Positions 10,719-22,266 of a DNA stretch of 64,000 nucleotides are shown here, one piece after another (within the stretch, counting starts at the first letter, position 1; each line of letters starts with the position of its first letter). The position numbers were made by a program, and so were the translations under genes. The DNA is from Ectocarpus siliculosus. Lineage: Eukaryota; Sar; Phaeophyceae; Ectocarpales; Ectocarpaceae. The notes below the pieces were generated by a model. The model searched no databases. It saw only the letters and a list, made by a program, of their open reading frames with translations, and was not told the origin of the DNA. The stretch lies in assembly GCA_000310025.1 (NCBI GenBank), contig FN649751.1, positions 4,256,241 to 4,320,240 on the forward strand. The letters run 5' to 3'.

Positions 10719-12692
10719 CTGGAAGCGAAAAAAAAACAAGTTGCAGCTTACGAGAACAAGCGTTGTCGAGTATTGCCCCATTCCAGAGAACCGGTTATCG
10801 TACGGGGCGGTGTCATGCGAAATGCTGAGGAAGCTTCGGTACCGTCGGTCTCGTCTGCATTCTACAGCACTAGGCCTCGGGCCCTCGTGCATCTACCTCC
10901 ACTTCATGAATTCATGCCTCACAAAAACACGTAATGTACCTCAGGGGCGGCTTGCTTCAGAGGATGTACGTGGTCGTTCCTCGGGTGATAGTATGCTCTC
11001 TGCAAAGCAATCACGGAGGCGAGGGGATTCCAGAAATCTGTTCAGTGTTTTACCAGCCATAGTACATCAATGTACTGCTTGTAGAGGACCAATCATACGG
11101 TCTTCGACGCTGAGAGCGCTAACATAATTTACCCTGTGGTTGAAGCCATGTCATTTGCTCCGTACACGGCGTTGGATGCAAAAGTATGTTAAGGAGACCA
11201 CTAGCTTTGGCCGTGTTACCAATTTCTCGAATTTCCGGATGTAGATGACATTGTCACACACAATACTTGTGCGTTTTGTCCATTTGCCGACAGTGGTGAA
11301 AATATCGCCCAAACTCGCCAGAAGTGGCTTGCCAAAAGCACCTGTAGGCGCTGCACACACGTTTTGTGGAGGACTCCGTTGCTCACGTTGTCTATCTCGT
11401 ACGAGATAAAACTGTTTCGTCGATTGTGACATTCTTAGGCACAGGTATATTTCTCCGTATTGACGGGACATGAGGCGAGGCAGAAACGACTTGTGGGGAA
11501 GCAGTAGTGGGGGTCCGAAGAGAAATCGGCGACATAGCCTTTGCGTCGACCTCGTTGTAGGTCGCGTTTGCCTCACCTGCCGTTTTGCCCCCGTGAATGA
11601 GACGATTTCATTGGAATTGTACGTTCAATGTAGGCCATTGTGGGAACCATTTAACCATCTTAACGGCGGCTGAAAAAGGTGCGTTCATCCTCCACGGGCC
11701 CAAGCATTCGTTGTATATGTCCTATTGTAGGCCGGGCTATCAACTAAACTTCCCATACTCTTGAACCCGTTCCATTAAATAACAAGCTCCAACACCTTCC
11801 TTGTGTCGCCAGTTTCAAAAGGGTGGTTGTAAAAGGCGCGAACGTGCAACTGACTAATGCACCTCTGAAGTGTGTCAGGTTTTCGGGATGGCGTCATTCC
11901 GGACATCAAGGACGACATCGGCAAGCACCAGCACAATACCAATACTCGACCAACAACTCTGAATGGCTACGACGTTGTTTTCTGCTTGTGCGTGATGCAA
12001 TTATGTCAGGTTCGGGGAAGCGCTTCTACCAGATACAGTCGTGGTATGTGTGTGTGTCTCGCTTCAAGTTGTTTTCTAAGTTGTCCGGTATGTGCATGGA
12101 GGGGGGCCTAACCCCTCCGACGACGACACGACGCCCTAGAGCTAGGGCTAGATACCACTGCACAATTTGACGGAGCGAAGGGCAGGGGGGTCATGTCGCC
12201 GCCACCACACTCGGAGGCATCATCGGATTTTGGCCAGCGTGGAGAGCGCGGAGTCGTGTGGCGTAAGCGAAGCAGCACACTATTTCGCGAGGCAAAAATG
12301 GCGTTCTTCGCAGCGCACGCCGCTCCTCCAGCGCGGAAGGCGGATACCAGAGAGATTGCTTTGGGTGAAGAATGATCGATACGCGACACAAGGCAGAATT
12401 GAGATGCTCAAGCACGTGGTTGATTACCATTGCGTTGTCACAAGTTTGTCTCATCACCTACTTCACTTCGTTAGAGACGCGAACGATTTTCCAGTCTTGA
12501 TGAGGGGCATACAGGCCAGAAGGGAGAATAATCTTCGTGCTTTGGCGAATTAAAATACATCATTATTGAACGTGCTTGTGGCATTGTCCTTCATTGGCTC
12601 GTTACTTCTTCATCTGCACCTTCGTATGACTGCTGCAATGATACGCATGACCCTATCAATATCAGCTCTCCACGCGGCAAAAATGGGCTTTT
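10719..12692. other. no recognised gene; should hold the sulfotransferase 5' exon
   Basis: The 5'-phosphosulfate-binding exon of the gene to the left is expected here. I found no frame with the usual K-T-x-G-[ST]-[ST] loop. A 128-codon plus-strand frame at 12167-12553 shows no domain I know. Confidence 0.4.
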
Positions 12693-12822
12693 CCCGGTTT
12701 AGCGGTTCATGACCGTTATTAAGCCTCCTGGTTTAGCGGATAATGACCGCTAAAGTGGTTTAGCGGCGATGCCCTGAATAGCGGTTATAAAATTTCGTGA
12801 CACTATGGACCGCTAAACCGGG
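12693..12822. mobile_element. small inverted-repeat (MITE-like) element
   Basis: CCCGGTTTAGCGGTTCAT at 12693-12710 pairs with the complement of 12805-12822 with one mismatch. The core GGTTTAGCGG also occurs twice more inside (about 12730 and 12758), together with ATGACCGCTAAA. The unit is about 130 bp and non-coding. I could not define a target-site duplication, so calling it mobile is tentative. Confidence 0.5.
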
Positions 12823-13396
12823 CCCACGACCGTATACCGATTTGCACATGCAACAGTCATCACAAGAGCGTACGCCATAAAGTTTGTACGTCCTCACCCA
12901 TTCAAAATGTTCCACAAAAGTCGTTCTTTTTATTGTGGGCGCAACGCGTTTGACGGAGACACCAACCAACCGTATTATTGCATTCGTCTGTCAGGTAGAA
13001 AACCGTGGAGATACGTAGGTCAACGTGGCTCCTGGAGGATCCTGCACTGAAGATCCCGCTCAGTAGGCTCATTCCTGATGACGTACAGCATGGACACTGA
13101 GTCTACGTACGTGCCGTCCACCCAGGAAGCATGACATTTCTTAAACCTTTGTTCCCTACCTTCAGTCTGTGCCTTTGCCCGTATGCTTCAAGCATCGAGG
13201 CTAGAGTTGATGAACAAGTCTTGTGTGTTTTCACGAAGACGATATTGGCCACCTGGACGACGAGTCAAACGCCGTAGGTACCGGAAGGATTGAGGCTGTG
13301 CACGGTTGCTCTTGTAGATATTTCTCCATGAATCAACACACACGAGAGCTTTGGTTCTTCGCCTTTCCTCGGGTCACACGCACGGATGCCGTGACT

Positions 13397-13500
13397 CTAT
13401 CTCCAACTCGCGACCTTTTCCCATATGATCTGGCGGCCAAATTGCTCTACTGCCGCAAGAAACCCGTTTACAACCATGCCTCTTGCACTGATCGAAGCTA
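13397..13500 (-). pseudogene. possible diverged sulfotransferase exon
   Basis: On the minus strand a frame ending FGRQIIWEK abuts a GT at 13413. It resembles the last exon seen in the sulfotransferase at 8027-8101, which ends GGKVIWEK before its own donor. The residues upstream match only weakly, and no other exons of a second copy were found. This may be a decayed duplicate or chance. Confidence 0.2.
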
Positions 13501-14824
13501 TTTTTTCGTAGTGCAAGGCCACACAATCGCGGCATTCACGCGTGAACAGCGTCATCGCACATGCCGGAAACTGAGGGGGTTCGACTAGTCTGGGGTTTCT
13601 GTTCGTGTGTTTCCCCGCCATGGTGGATGAACCATCAGCTCGCTCGCGCGCGTGCTTCTTTGTGTGTTGCTGCCTACGGACCGTGCACTATCTACTATCA
13701 GCTGTCTAATCTCTCTGCGCACGTCCACCACCAAACTCCTTGCCATCCAAACGGCTTGCTAAAACGTGGAGACAGATTGTTCCTTCTACTGCTGTGCTTT
13801 CCACTCCCATCTATCTGTATCTCCAATCGACTATTCCCGAAACGTTCCGAATGCTCTAGAGCCCGAAACACTTGCAAAGGTGACCACTGGGAGTTTTCTG
13901 GAATCCATCTGAATTGCCTTCCACCAGGAGTTTGGCCATGCCGAGGTGATCTCTCAATCATTCCGGGAACGCGGCTGCCCGGGCACAGACCTCATATCTC
14001 TGCAAACTTACGTTTTCAGCGCCACCGCAAGGAAACCTATCTCTTGGTTCGGCACACACTGTGTGCTCCATCGTTGCACCCAACGCTGACACGAGATATA
14101 AGCAACCCGTGGCCATTGGTTCAACCCGTCACCATTGGTTATCAATCGGCACCGATTCGAAGCAGCGTCATCATGTCGAGCACCGTTTTCATCACTCATG
14201 CCAAAGTTTGACCCAATGCGTGCTTTACATTTGGTAGATACGGTGAACCCAAACGCTTCAGGCGTTAGCCAGCAGCCTAGGAAGGTGCTACTCATCGCAA
14301 TCACCTGTTACGATATAACGGGAAGCTACGCCTGAGGTCTCACCGACAGGTTCTCATTGGGAGCATTGCCCTTTGACGAGCTAAGTTCCAAGGCTCACCT
14401 GGTTGGTGTCTGTTGAAGACGCTTTGACCAATGAGTTCAGGTACTCTCTTGGTGATACGTGTGACGACGATGACGATACATAGACAGCGGTCGCTTCCTC
14501 CTTCGTTTGGGTGGTCCTTTCCGGCTGCGATCACACAACGTTCCAAGAAAAGCCGAAACTACATGTGCTGAGGCTTTATATGTACTGAGGAAGTGGGAAC
14601 CACAAGTGTAGCTGCGAATCAGCGATAGGTACAGATCATGTGGTTGGGTTGTCGGGAAGTTATTGAAACATCCTGCTAGTTGGTTGCGGAAGGTGGTAGC
14701 TATCGGTCGGGATTTCGAGCCCCTACTCAACCATGAACCACTGCCGCTCGCAAGCTTCCTGAATGCTCGGGAAGAAAGCCTTGGCTTCTGCACTGATCGT
14801 TGGGTTTGCGTCAGGTATATCATT

Positions 14825-14846
14825 GCTGCTCCTGCTGCTGCTTATC

Positions 14847-14881
<35 letters not shown>

Positions 14882-14882
14882 A
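14825..14882. repeat. (CTG)n microsatellite
   Basis: About nineteen CTG/GCT triplets with two interruptions (near 14830 and 14840-14848). The poly-Leu, poly-Ala or poly-Ser frames over it are consequences of the repeat, with no supporting coding sequence around them. Confidence 0.95.
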
Positions 14883-16318
14883 GTTTCTGTCATTGTTGTG
14901 GGCATAAAAGTGCAATTAGTTGTGGCGTGCACACATCTCTTGCGTTCATCGAAAGCATACCGGCGTGGCTGGGGCACCTCCTGCCAGAACCGCCGCCACG
15001 AAGATCCCGCTGAGTGAGACTCGTTTCATCGACTTGCCTTATCGCATGCTCTCTGTGGGGAGAGATTGGCAGAGGGTTATCGGGAGATGATGCAGTATTT
15101 CCAGTCAAGGCCATGATATACTGGTGGGGACCAAGCACAAAAATATATTTTGAGCTTGTAGAACTTGTGAAAAAGTAAGGACATACAGTCTATATGCGCA
15201 TTCTCCTACTGGTGTAGCCTACAGATTCCCTGAGCACATGGACAATGTGTGTCTCTCACCCCCTCGCTGCGGAAATTGCGGTCCGACAGCATTAGTTGAA
15301 TGAAAACACACGCAACACGCGCACGCTATCCACGGGAGATATCACCGAAAAGTCTACTATGGATGCTACGTAGTAGATGACTGATGTCACGTTGTACACC
15401 ACCACCCTACCAAGCAAGCTGGATACCGCGCGGCAAAATGTACATGGAAAACCGTGTGAATACATATTCCAAAGGACCTGTTGCGGCAGTGATGTTTCCG
15501 AAGACGAATTCACGCAGCACATACCACATCAGCCTCAAAAACGAGCTACAACTACTGTACATAAGTGTAGCTGTATTTACGTCGTATATAAATTTCAGCC
15601 CATCCGTGCATTTTCGGTCGCAGCATACCACATTGGTATCGCGCCTTGCTTGGGGCAACCGTGCTGGTCCTCTAAGAGATTTTCGGGGTTTTCTTAGGGT
15701 GGTGTATGTAGAGAGCAGTGAAGAGATGAAAGACACCTGACAGCAACATGAAATAGTGTGATTAATCATGTTGCATCCTCACGATGACGATTGTTTTTAG
15801 GGCAAGAAGAAAGCGGAAAGTAAGTAGTCTGTCTACATGGACAACGCCCAATACTCAGTCTGATGTAGAGGGAACAGACGAGGCTGTGCGCCGTGCAGAT
15901 TACGCGAAGTGGGTTGTTACGAAAGAAACTAAATGGAAAACAACAGCTGTGACAACCCGCAGGCGTTGGACTGAGGGATCGCGTGTATACCATGCCTTTC
16001 GCACGTATCCAGAGTGAGTGCAAGACCGTTCGGGAAGAGAGATACACAAGCACGCCTGCCTGTACAATCGCTGCTTCCATCCCCCTATGCACGCGCGAAT
16101 GTACAAGAACAAACAATGTTTTCGTCGAAACGTGGCGTATGTTGTTGTTGTCTTCACATTGAACCGTTCCGTTCTCTCTGCCCAGTACCTTCTTCTGTAC
16201 GTACTAGTCTAACGGTCGATTCCCGTTGTCACAGGCTAACTTACCCAATAAAAGGTATACGAAACTAAAAATGGACCCGAAGGGACCGCAAGTCAATAGA
16301 AGTCAACGACAGATACAA

Positions 16319-17441
16319 TAGTCTACAGCAGTAGGCCACAAAAATTAATATTTCCCTCGTAACGCGGCGAATAAATAGTATCGCGGGGCACACGTTCGTA
16401 CGTCGTTCCGACGAGAACGAAATAATGGTACATTTTGCGCGCGTGAGAAACCGTCGTTTTGCGGCGAAAAAGCTACCGCGACCCTGTCGTTGGCAGGGTA
16501 ATCGCGGGGAGGGAGGCAACTTACGCACGCGCGAATTGGTCGAGATCGGAGTTGTTGTAAAATGGATGCATGTATGGATGTGTTCCGACGAAGAAAAAGA
16601 GAGAGTCATCAATCATCAAGTTGTCAAGTTGTTGGTGTGCGTGCATAATACGGCGGAACATACCTACTTGCGCGTGCGCGAAGCGGTGGAACACAGAGGT
16701 TACAAATAATAGAACAGCACATACATGCCGTTCCAAAGGATATCTATCTCTACCGCATAGAAGACTACGTGTAGACTAGACCATTTCGTAAGATCCATTT
16801 GGAACGCAACTTCCGTAATCTTCGCACAAGAAGTTCCCGACACCGCCCCGTCGAAGTGCTGGTGTGTGAAGCTGCTGCATGGATGAGACCCAGGGCTGGA
16901 TGTGTACTGCAGGCAGCCAAGCTTGGTGCAGCGGAAATTTTGTCGCGCCACACGCGGTGCTTTCGTATGCTATAGACTAGTCTATGTATATATGCAACAG
17001 AGTACAAGGTTGCGAGGGGTAGGTGATTTGCCTCCCGGGGGCGACGCAAGAGGACATGGCCAATCAACGCCATCGCGGTCACATGGTTGGTCGTCATAAC
17101 CTTCGGTAGTGCCGGCTTGCGTGCAACCTGCATACAAATAATTTGCCTGAAATTTGCATCATATGTGCGGGGTAGACTATTTTGTTTTCTCCCGCCGTGA
17201 CTTTCCCTTGTGCACCGAGTGGTGAGTGGTTTTGGCTAGCGGTTTGCTGCAGGTCCTACTGCTGTAGTCTAATCCGCTGAGTTGGATCACTTTCTCTTCT
17301 TGTGTGATTGTGTTTCCCATGGTCTGTGGGACTTTTTCACGCATGTACACCAACAACAACGGATCGCTCAACGTGCCCAAGAACAGCACAGCTAGATGTA
17401 GTCTAAACTGCTGAAGGCGAAATGCTACAGTACATAGACTA
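16319..17441. repeat. cluster of TAGTCTA / TAGACTA heptamers
   Basis: By eye I find eight copies, at 16319, 16772, 16973, 16978, 17173, 17265, 17399 and 17435. Two overlap to make the perfect palindrome TAGACTAGTCTA at 16973-16984. No gene is recognised nearby. Confidence 0.6.
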
Positions 17442-18692
17442 TACACATACAAGCAGTCTAGTTCTGTACAACAAATAGGACGAAAATACACACAAAGCAA
17501 TAGGAGTACTCCTCTGCAACCAGAAGTCCTTGGACTTCATTCGGTCAGATCGACACAACAAGGTGAGACCGCCAGGTAATGCACCGGGCGCTCACATTGT
17601 AGGGCAACTTCTACTATATACGTGGATAGGACTGACTGTTTCATACACCCCATATCTCCTGTTGTACGCGCACCTTCGGGAGCTTGTACCACACGATACC
17701 GCGATACCGGCAGTCACGGCAACGTCGATCGAATGGTCAGTCGTAACACGCACTCTGTGTGAAGGTGTGACTTGCTGCTATGATGCCGAGGGTGCAAAAC
17801 TTCCAAGGCCGGCGCACAATTAAACGATGCACATCTCGGGTCACCGTGGTGTGGAGATCGAGCATGTTGTGTGTTCGGTGCTGGTACAAAAAGTAGCATC
17901 GTTGCACAGTATTCATGCGGCGGGACTGGGACAGATATTGACTGGCGTCCGCCAATCAGCGGTCTCCATTTCACTCCGCACTTCCCCGAGAACGAATTTC
18001 GCGGCTTCGGGTCACCGAGGTCAAGCCGTCACTCAACCTTGCAGCTCCCCTGCCCACAATAGGCAGCTCATGGACCTGTCTATGATGGACTCCCCACGGG
18101 ATGCCGATCGTGTGGGCACTCCATCAAATGATCATCGCGGGCATGCCCAAGGCTGCCCGCAGACAACATTGCATCACACGACGACTCAAAAAAAAGAAAC
18201 AGAGTTTTACCAACAATTCGAAATGCAATGCTGTTGATATGGGGTACCCCCAAGGCACCCAGGAAGATTACGTACTTCGTACTATAGTACGGGGCCCCTC
18301 GACCGAGAGAAAGAGTCCCATCTTCATTCTATCAATCTGTTCAAGTTTTGTGTTTACAGAGTCTTTTAGCGTGCCAGAGAGAGGGAGAGAGATAGAGAGA
18401 GTAGCGCAGGGACAACGAGCAAGGTGGACACATACATACTTGTAAAGTCTAGAAGGCACACCAGGTGTTGATTGTATATTTTTAAGTGGTTTGCCAGCCT
18501 CAGGAACTGGCAACAAAAGTTGAGTAATTTCTTGCATCCCTCGTCTTTGGGTTGAGAAATCGAGCTACCCGAGAGATGTAGTTATACTGAGAACCCGGGG
18601 TCCTGTTCGGGAGGGAAGAGCGGGGAAGAGAGGAAGGACACCATGCATGCGCATAAAATCCCTATCATCATGTTGCACCCATCCATGGACTT

Positions 18693-19825
18693 TTGGCCGC
18701 GGGCATTCGACGGGTGGGTGCCCATGTGGAGCGTGCTCAACCAATGACGAATGGGCGACCATTACGAGTACCGGTGGAAACCCTGAAGGCGGCACCTTCT
18801 TCGATTCCTACCGGCCCCACGGCCTCTACATCACCATCTCCTCCGAAGCCGCCTCCACAAGAACTGCTTGACCGCTTCTCCGAGGCACAGCGCTCCAGCT
18901 TCATGCGCTTGCGGGCTAGGCTGCCCGCACATATGCACGACATCGCTTTCGATCTACACAATCTGGGATGGACACCGGAGGCTATTGGTCGTTTGGCCAA
19001 CGCCCTTGTAGAGTATTCCGACGTGTTCTCCACTTCGAAAACCGATCTTGGTTCCTGCACCGTCATGCCGTTCGCTCTTTCTGTCCCAGCAGGGACGAAG
19101 CCCGTTGCATCACGCCCGTATCGTATCAACCCGTTAATGCAAAAGAACGTGGATGCCGTTTTGGATCAGCATTTGGCGGCAGGGCTCATTCCGCATTCCA
19201 CTTCTCCTTGGGCTTCTCCGATGGTTGTCATCCCCAAGAAGGACGGATCTGTTCGCATCACCGTCAACTACAAGCGTCTCAACGCCCTGGTGGATTTGGA
19301 TGGACAACCTCTCCCTCGGGTGGACGGTATCTTGGATTCTCTGTACACCGGGAAAGTGTTCTCCATCTTCGACCTCAACTCGGCCTTCCACCAGATCGTT
19401 TGTGATGAAGACACTGTCCCGCTCACCGCCTTTTGCACTCCCACGCAGTTGTTCGAATGGCTTCGGATGCCGCAGGGAGCCAGCGCAAGCCCGTCTTGGT
19501 TCGTCAAGGTCATCAACAGAGTGGTGCACGGTCTGGAGCGCGTGCTTGCGTATCTGGACGATGTCATCTGTTTCGATGAGGAACCTCTGGGACACGTGCT
19601 CAACATGATCGAGTTCTTCAAACGGCTGCGACAGTACAACCTCAAACTGTCTCCGGGCAAGGCCCGCGTCGGCGACACACACGCCAACTTCCTCGGGCAC
19701 ACCATCTCTCCGGCCGGTGTTAGCCTTGATGGTGTCAAGGTGAGGGCACTCACGCACATGCCGCCGCCGACGAATGTCAAGCAGCTTCGCAGCCTTCTCG
19801 GGGGACTCAGCTACTACAGGAATTC
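18693..19825 (+). pseudogene. reverse transcriptase of the Ty3/gypsy element
   Basis: This frame copies retroelement RNA into DNA. It holds the RT blocks in order: SRPYRINPLMQKNV, SPMVVIPKKDGSVRITVNYK, FSIFDLNSAFHQI, LFEWLRMPQGASASP and the catalytic LAYLDDVICF (Y-L-D-D near 19550). It continues into the RT thumb or connection (FLGHTISPAGV, LRSLLGGLSYYR). The reading frame is lost near 19820, where a frameshift moves coding to the frame used by RNase H. Upstream of about 18890 the frame is Pro/Ser-rich and may be the linker from a lost protease. Length and motif spacing are normal for the family. Confidence 0.93.
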
Positions 19826-19846
19826 CTCCAGAATCTCGCCACCAAG

Positions 19847-20460
19847 GTGCGGCCTCTCCACTCTCTCCTCATACAAGGCGTCCCCTTCAAGTACACCCCG
19901 AGCATGGTCAAGATTGTCCAAACGTTGTTGAGCGAACTCGCGCGCCCCCCAATCTTGGTCTTCCCGGATTGGGCAGCGGTCGAGGACAACAGCCGTCCTC
20001 TCCGTTTGTGTTCCGACGCGTGTATCGACGGCTTTGGCGCCTCCTTGGAACAAGAACAACTCGATGGCTCGGTCAGACCCATCGTGTACATCAGCCGCGC
20101 TACTCTTCCTGCGTAGCGTAACTGGACCGTTCTGGACCTGGAGGCTGGTGGCATTGTTTGGGCCATCAAACGCCTTCGCGGTTATCTGTGGTCGACCAAG
20201 TTCATCATCTCTTCGGACCACAAAGCCTTGGAGAGCATTGGCAAGGTTGGGGAACACAACGCTCGAGTGCAACGATGGCTCGAATTCCTGTCCAACTTCA
20301 CCTGCACCCTGAAGTATCGGAAACGCTCGGCAAACGGCAACGCGGATTTTCTCTCGCGGCTACCTTTACCAGCCCAAGACATGGACAAGACCGGCCCCGA
20401 CTGCATTGATGGTGTTGATCGAGCGGGTGTTTTCCTCATTCGGGCTTGCGGGCGCAACTA
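19847..20460 (+). pseudogene. RNase H of the Ty3/gypsy element
   Basis: This is the RNase H domain that removes RNA from the RNA/DNA hybrid. It has LRLCSDACIDGFGASLEQEQ (first catalytic Asp), VYISRATL, then WTVLDLEAGGIVWAIKRLR and ISSDHKALESIG (later catalytic Asp), and ends with NGNADFLSRLP. A single TAG at 20114-20116 interrupts otherwise continuous coding between the VYISRATL and WTVLDLEAGG blocks. That indicates recent inactivation at this point. Confidence 0.9.
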
Positions 20461-22266
20461 TCACTCCTCGTCTACGCCAGAGGTCGGTTTGGGTGGGCTC
20501 CGCCCTCCTTGCCTGGCGGGCGTCTTTTCACCCCCAGAGCTGCAGCCTTCCGATTTTGGGGACTTCCGCCGACATCACCCGCGCCGGTTGGATGTTCTGA
20601 AGGAGCCTGTGAGAATTCTAGGCGGTCTCCGGGGGTCTTCATGGTCTCGTCTGTTTCCGGCTCTTCAGGGCCTGTTTCCCCTTTGACTCCTGCTGTATCT
20701 CGCGTGATGCCTCCCTGTCGCGTCTTTGGAACTCGATATGTGCACGTTTTGTCTTCGCTTCCGGAGCGGGGACCGCTCATTTCTTCACGGACTCGGGCCA
20801 AGACTGCCGCTGCTTCCGGAGGCACTGTCATCAGTCCCGCCTATTTCGGACGTCAGCCGCGGGCTACCATCGTCCCTCGGCCATCGTCTCCTGCCCGTCG
20901 CTCTAGCAGGTCCCGCTCGACAAACAAGACCACCAGGACCGTCGGGCGTCTACTGCGGCCATCCGCGACGCCGGCGTCGGCGTTTTCGTCGACTGCCTTT
21001 GCGTCACCGGTGCCTTCGCCGCCATCGGAGCGCCCTGCATACCCGGTTTCGCCTTCTGTACCGGTTTCGCCCGGGACTTCGCCCCTCCCGACGTCCCCTT
21101 CACGGACATCATTGCGGACTGCGGCTGCCCCAGTCGCTGAGGCTTCTCCCTCTCCAGCCTCTTACGCTGGATCGCCTGACTTTCTTTTGGAATCTAATGC
21201 CTTGGACACCTCCCACTTGCGGGCTTGTGTCCAGAGTTTCAACACCGTGGATTGGGCTAGAGAACAGCAGCGGGAGAGCGAATGCGTGGTGGCTATGCGT
21301 TTCCTGGCTCACGGTTCTCCCTCCCCACCCCCTCCTGACTTGCTCACTCTCCGTGCTCCTCTTCGCTCCCCTCGGCTAGACGATGTCCTGGCGTTGGCGG
21401 CGAAAACCAGACTGCACACGACCGACGACAACGTCACCGTCCTCGTACATAAATCGGCACCATCGCCGATTGGGCGCTCTGGCTGCAGGACCACTCGTCT
21501 ACCGGATACGGGCGTGCCCCGTGTGTACGTGCCGATGCTGATGAGCCCGTGGGTCCTTCATGCATGCCATACCGCCGCGTCCTTCCATCTCGGCGTTCAC
21601 CGTACACAACGTCTGCTTGAGCATTTCTATTGGTGGATTGGTCTGGATCGTTCCGTGCGCTGGTGGCTTCGAGCGTGTTTGGTGTGTCAAGCTCGCAAGA
21701 CTTCGCGTCAGACCGCCCGGTGGCCCGTCGTCGCCATGCCCTTGCCGCAGGGGCCTGGTACGGTCGTCGGCGTCGACTTCTTCGGACCTCTGCCAGTCAC
21801 TGCCAAGGGCAACTGCTACATTTTGTTGTTCACAGACCGTTTCAGTCGCAGAGCCGACATGTTCGCGGTTACAGCAGCGGAATTTACGGCGAAAGGAACG
21901 GCTCACATCTTCGTCAACCAATACATGACCAAGTGGGGATGTCCGACTACGTTATTGTCGGACAATGGACTGCATTTCTGCTCGAAGCTCTCCATGGCGA
22001 TCTACGAGGCGATGAAAATCAAGAAAGTCACCACCAGCTCCTACCACCCGCAGACCAACGGCGGCACGGAACGCGTCAACCACACGATGGCCCAGATGCT
22101 TGCGGTGGTCGTCAACGAAAAGCAAAACGATTGGGACGTGCATCTACCGCAAGTTGAGTTCGCTTACAATAATTCCGTGAACCAGTCAACTGGATTGGCG
22201 CCAAAGAAATCCACATCGGACGCATCCCGCGACTTCCGCTTTCGGTCTTCGATCATCTTACGGTAG
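20446..22266 (+). pseudogene. integrase region of the Ty3/gypsy element
   Basis: The first 230 codons are Ser/Pro/Arg-rich linker. The integrase follows, with its H-H-C-C zinc-binding region (HACHTAASFHLGVHRTQRLL, then CLVCQARK). The catalytic core has Asp in VGVDFFGPLP, Asp in TLLSDNGLHF and Glu in NGGTERVNHTM. This enzyme joins the element's DNA ends to the chromosome. An indel near 22205 throws the frame, so the stop at 22264-22266 is a frameshift product, and coding continues in another frame (LARDQLEYCNLAVDRQRRA). Confidence 0.93.

Larger units (their letters stand above)
13630..18640. other. gene-poor stretch
   Basis: No domain or coherent exon series was recognised on either strand. 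It contains the CTG microsatellite at 14825-14882 and the TAGTCTA cluster at 16319-17441. GA-rich simple sequence lies at about 18372-18402. Confidence 0.45.

Noticed and set aside
11151-11576. Minus-strand frame considered as the sulfotransferase 5' exon
   Set aside because: It lacks the 5'-phosphosulfate loop and a membrane anchor, and its composition is not convincing.
14723-15017. Poly-Leu, poly-Ala or poly-Ser frames
   Set aside because: They are translations of the CTG microsatellite in different frames.
19134-19780. Minus-strand frames of 170-207 codons opposite the reverse transcriptase
   Set aside because: The plus strand carries all conserved RT motifs; these are antisense shadows.
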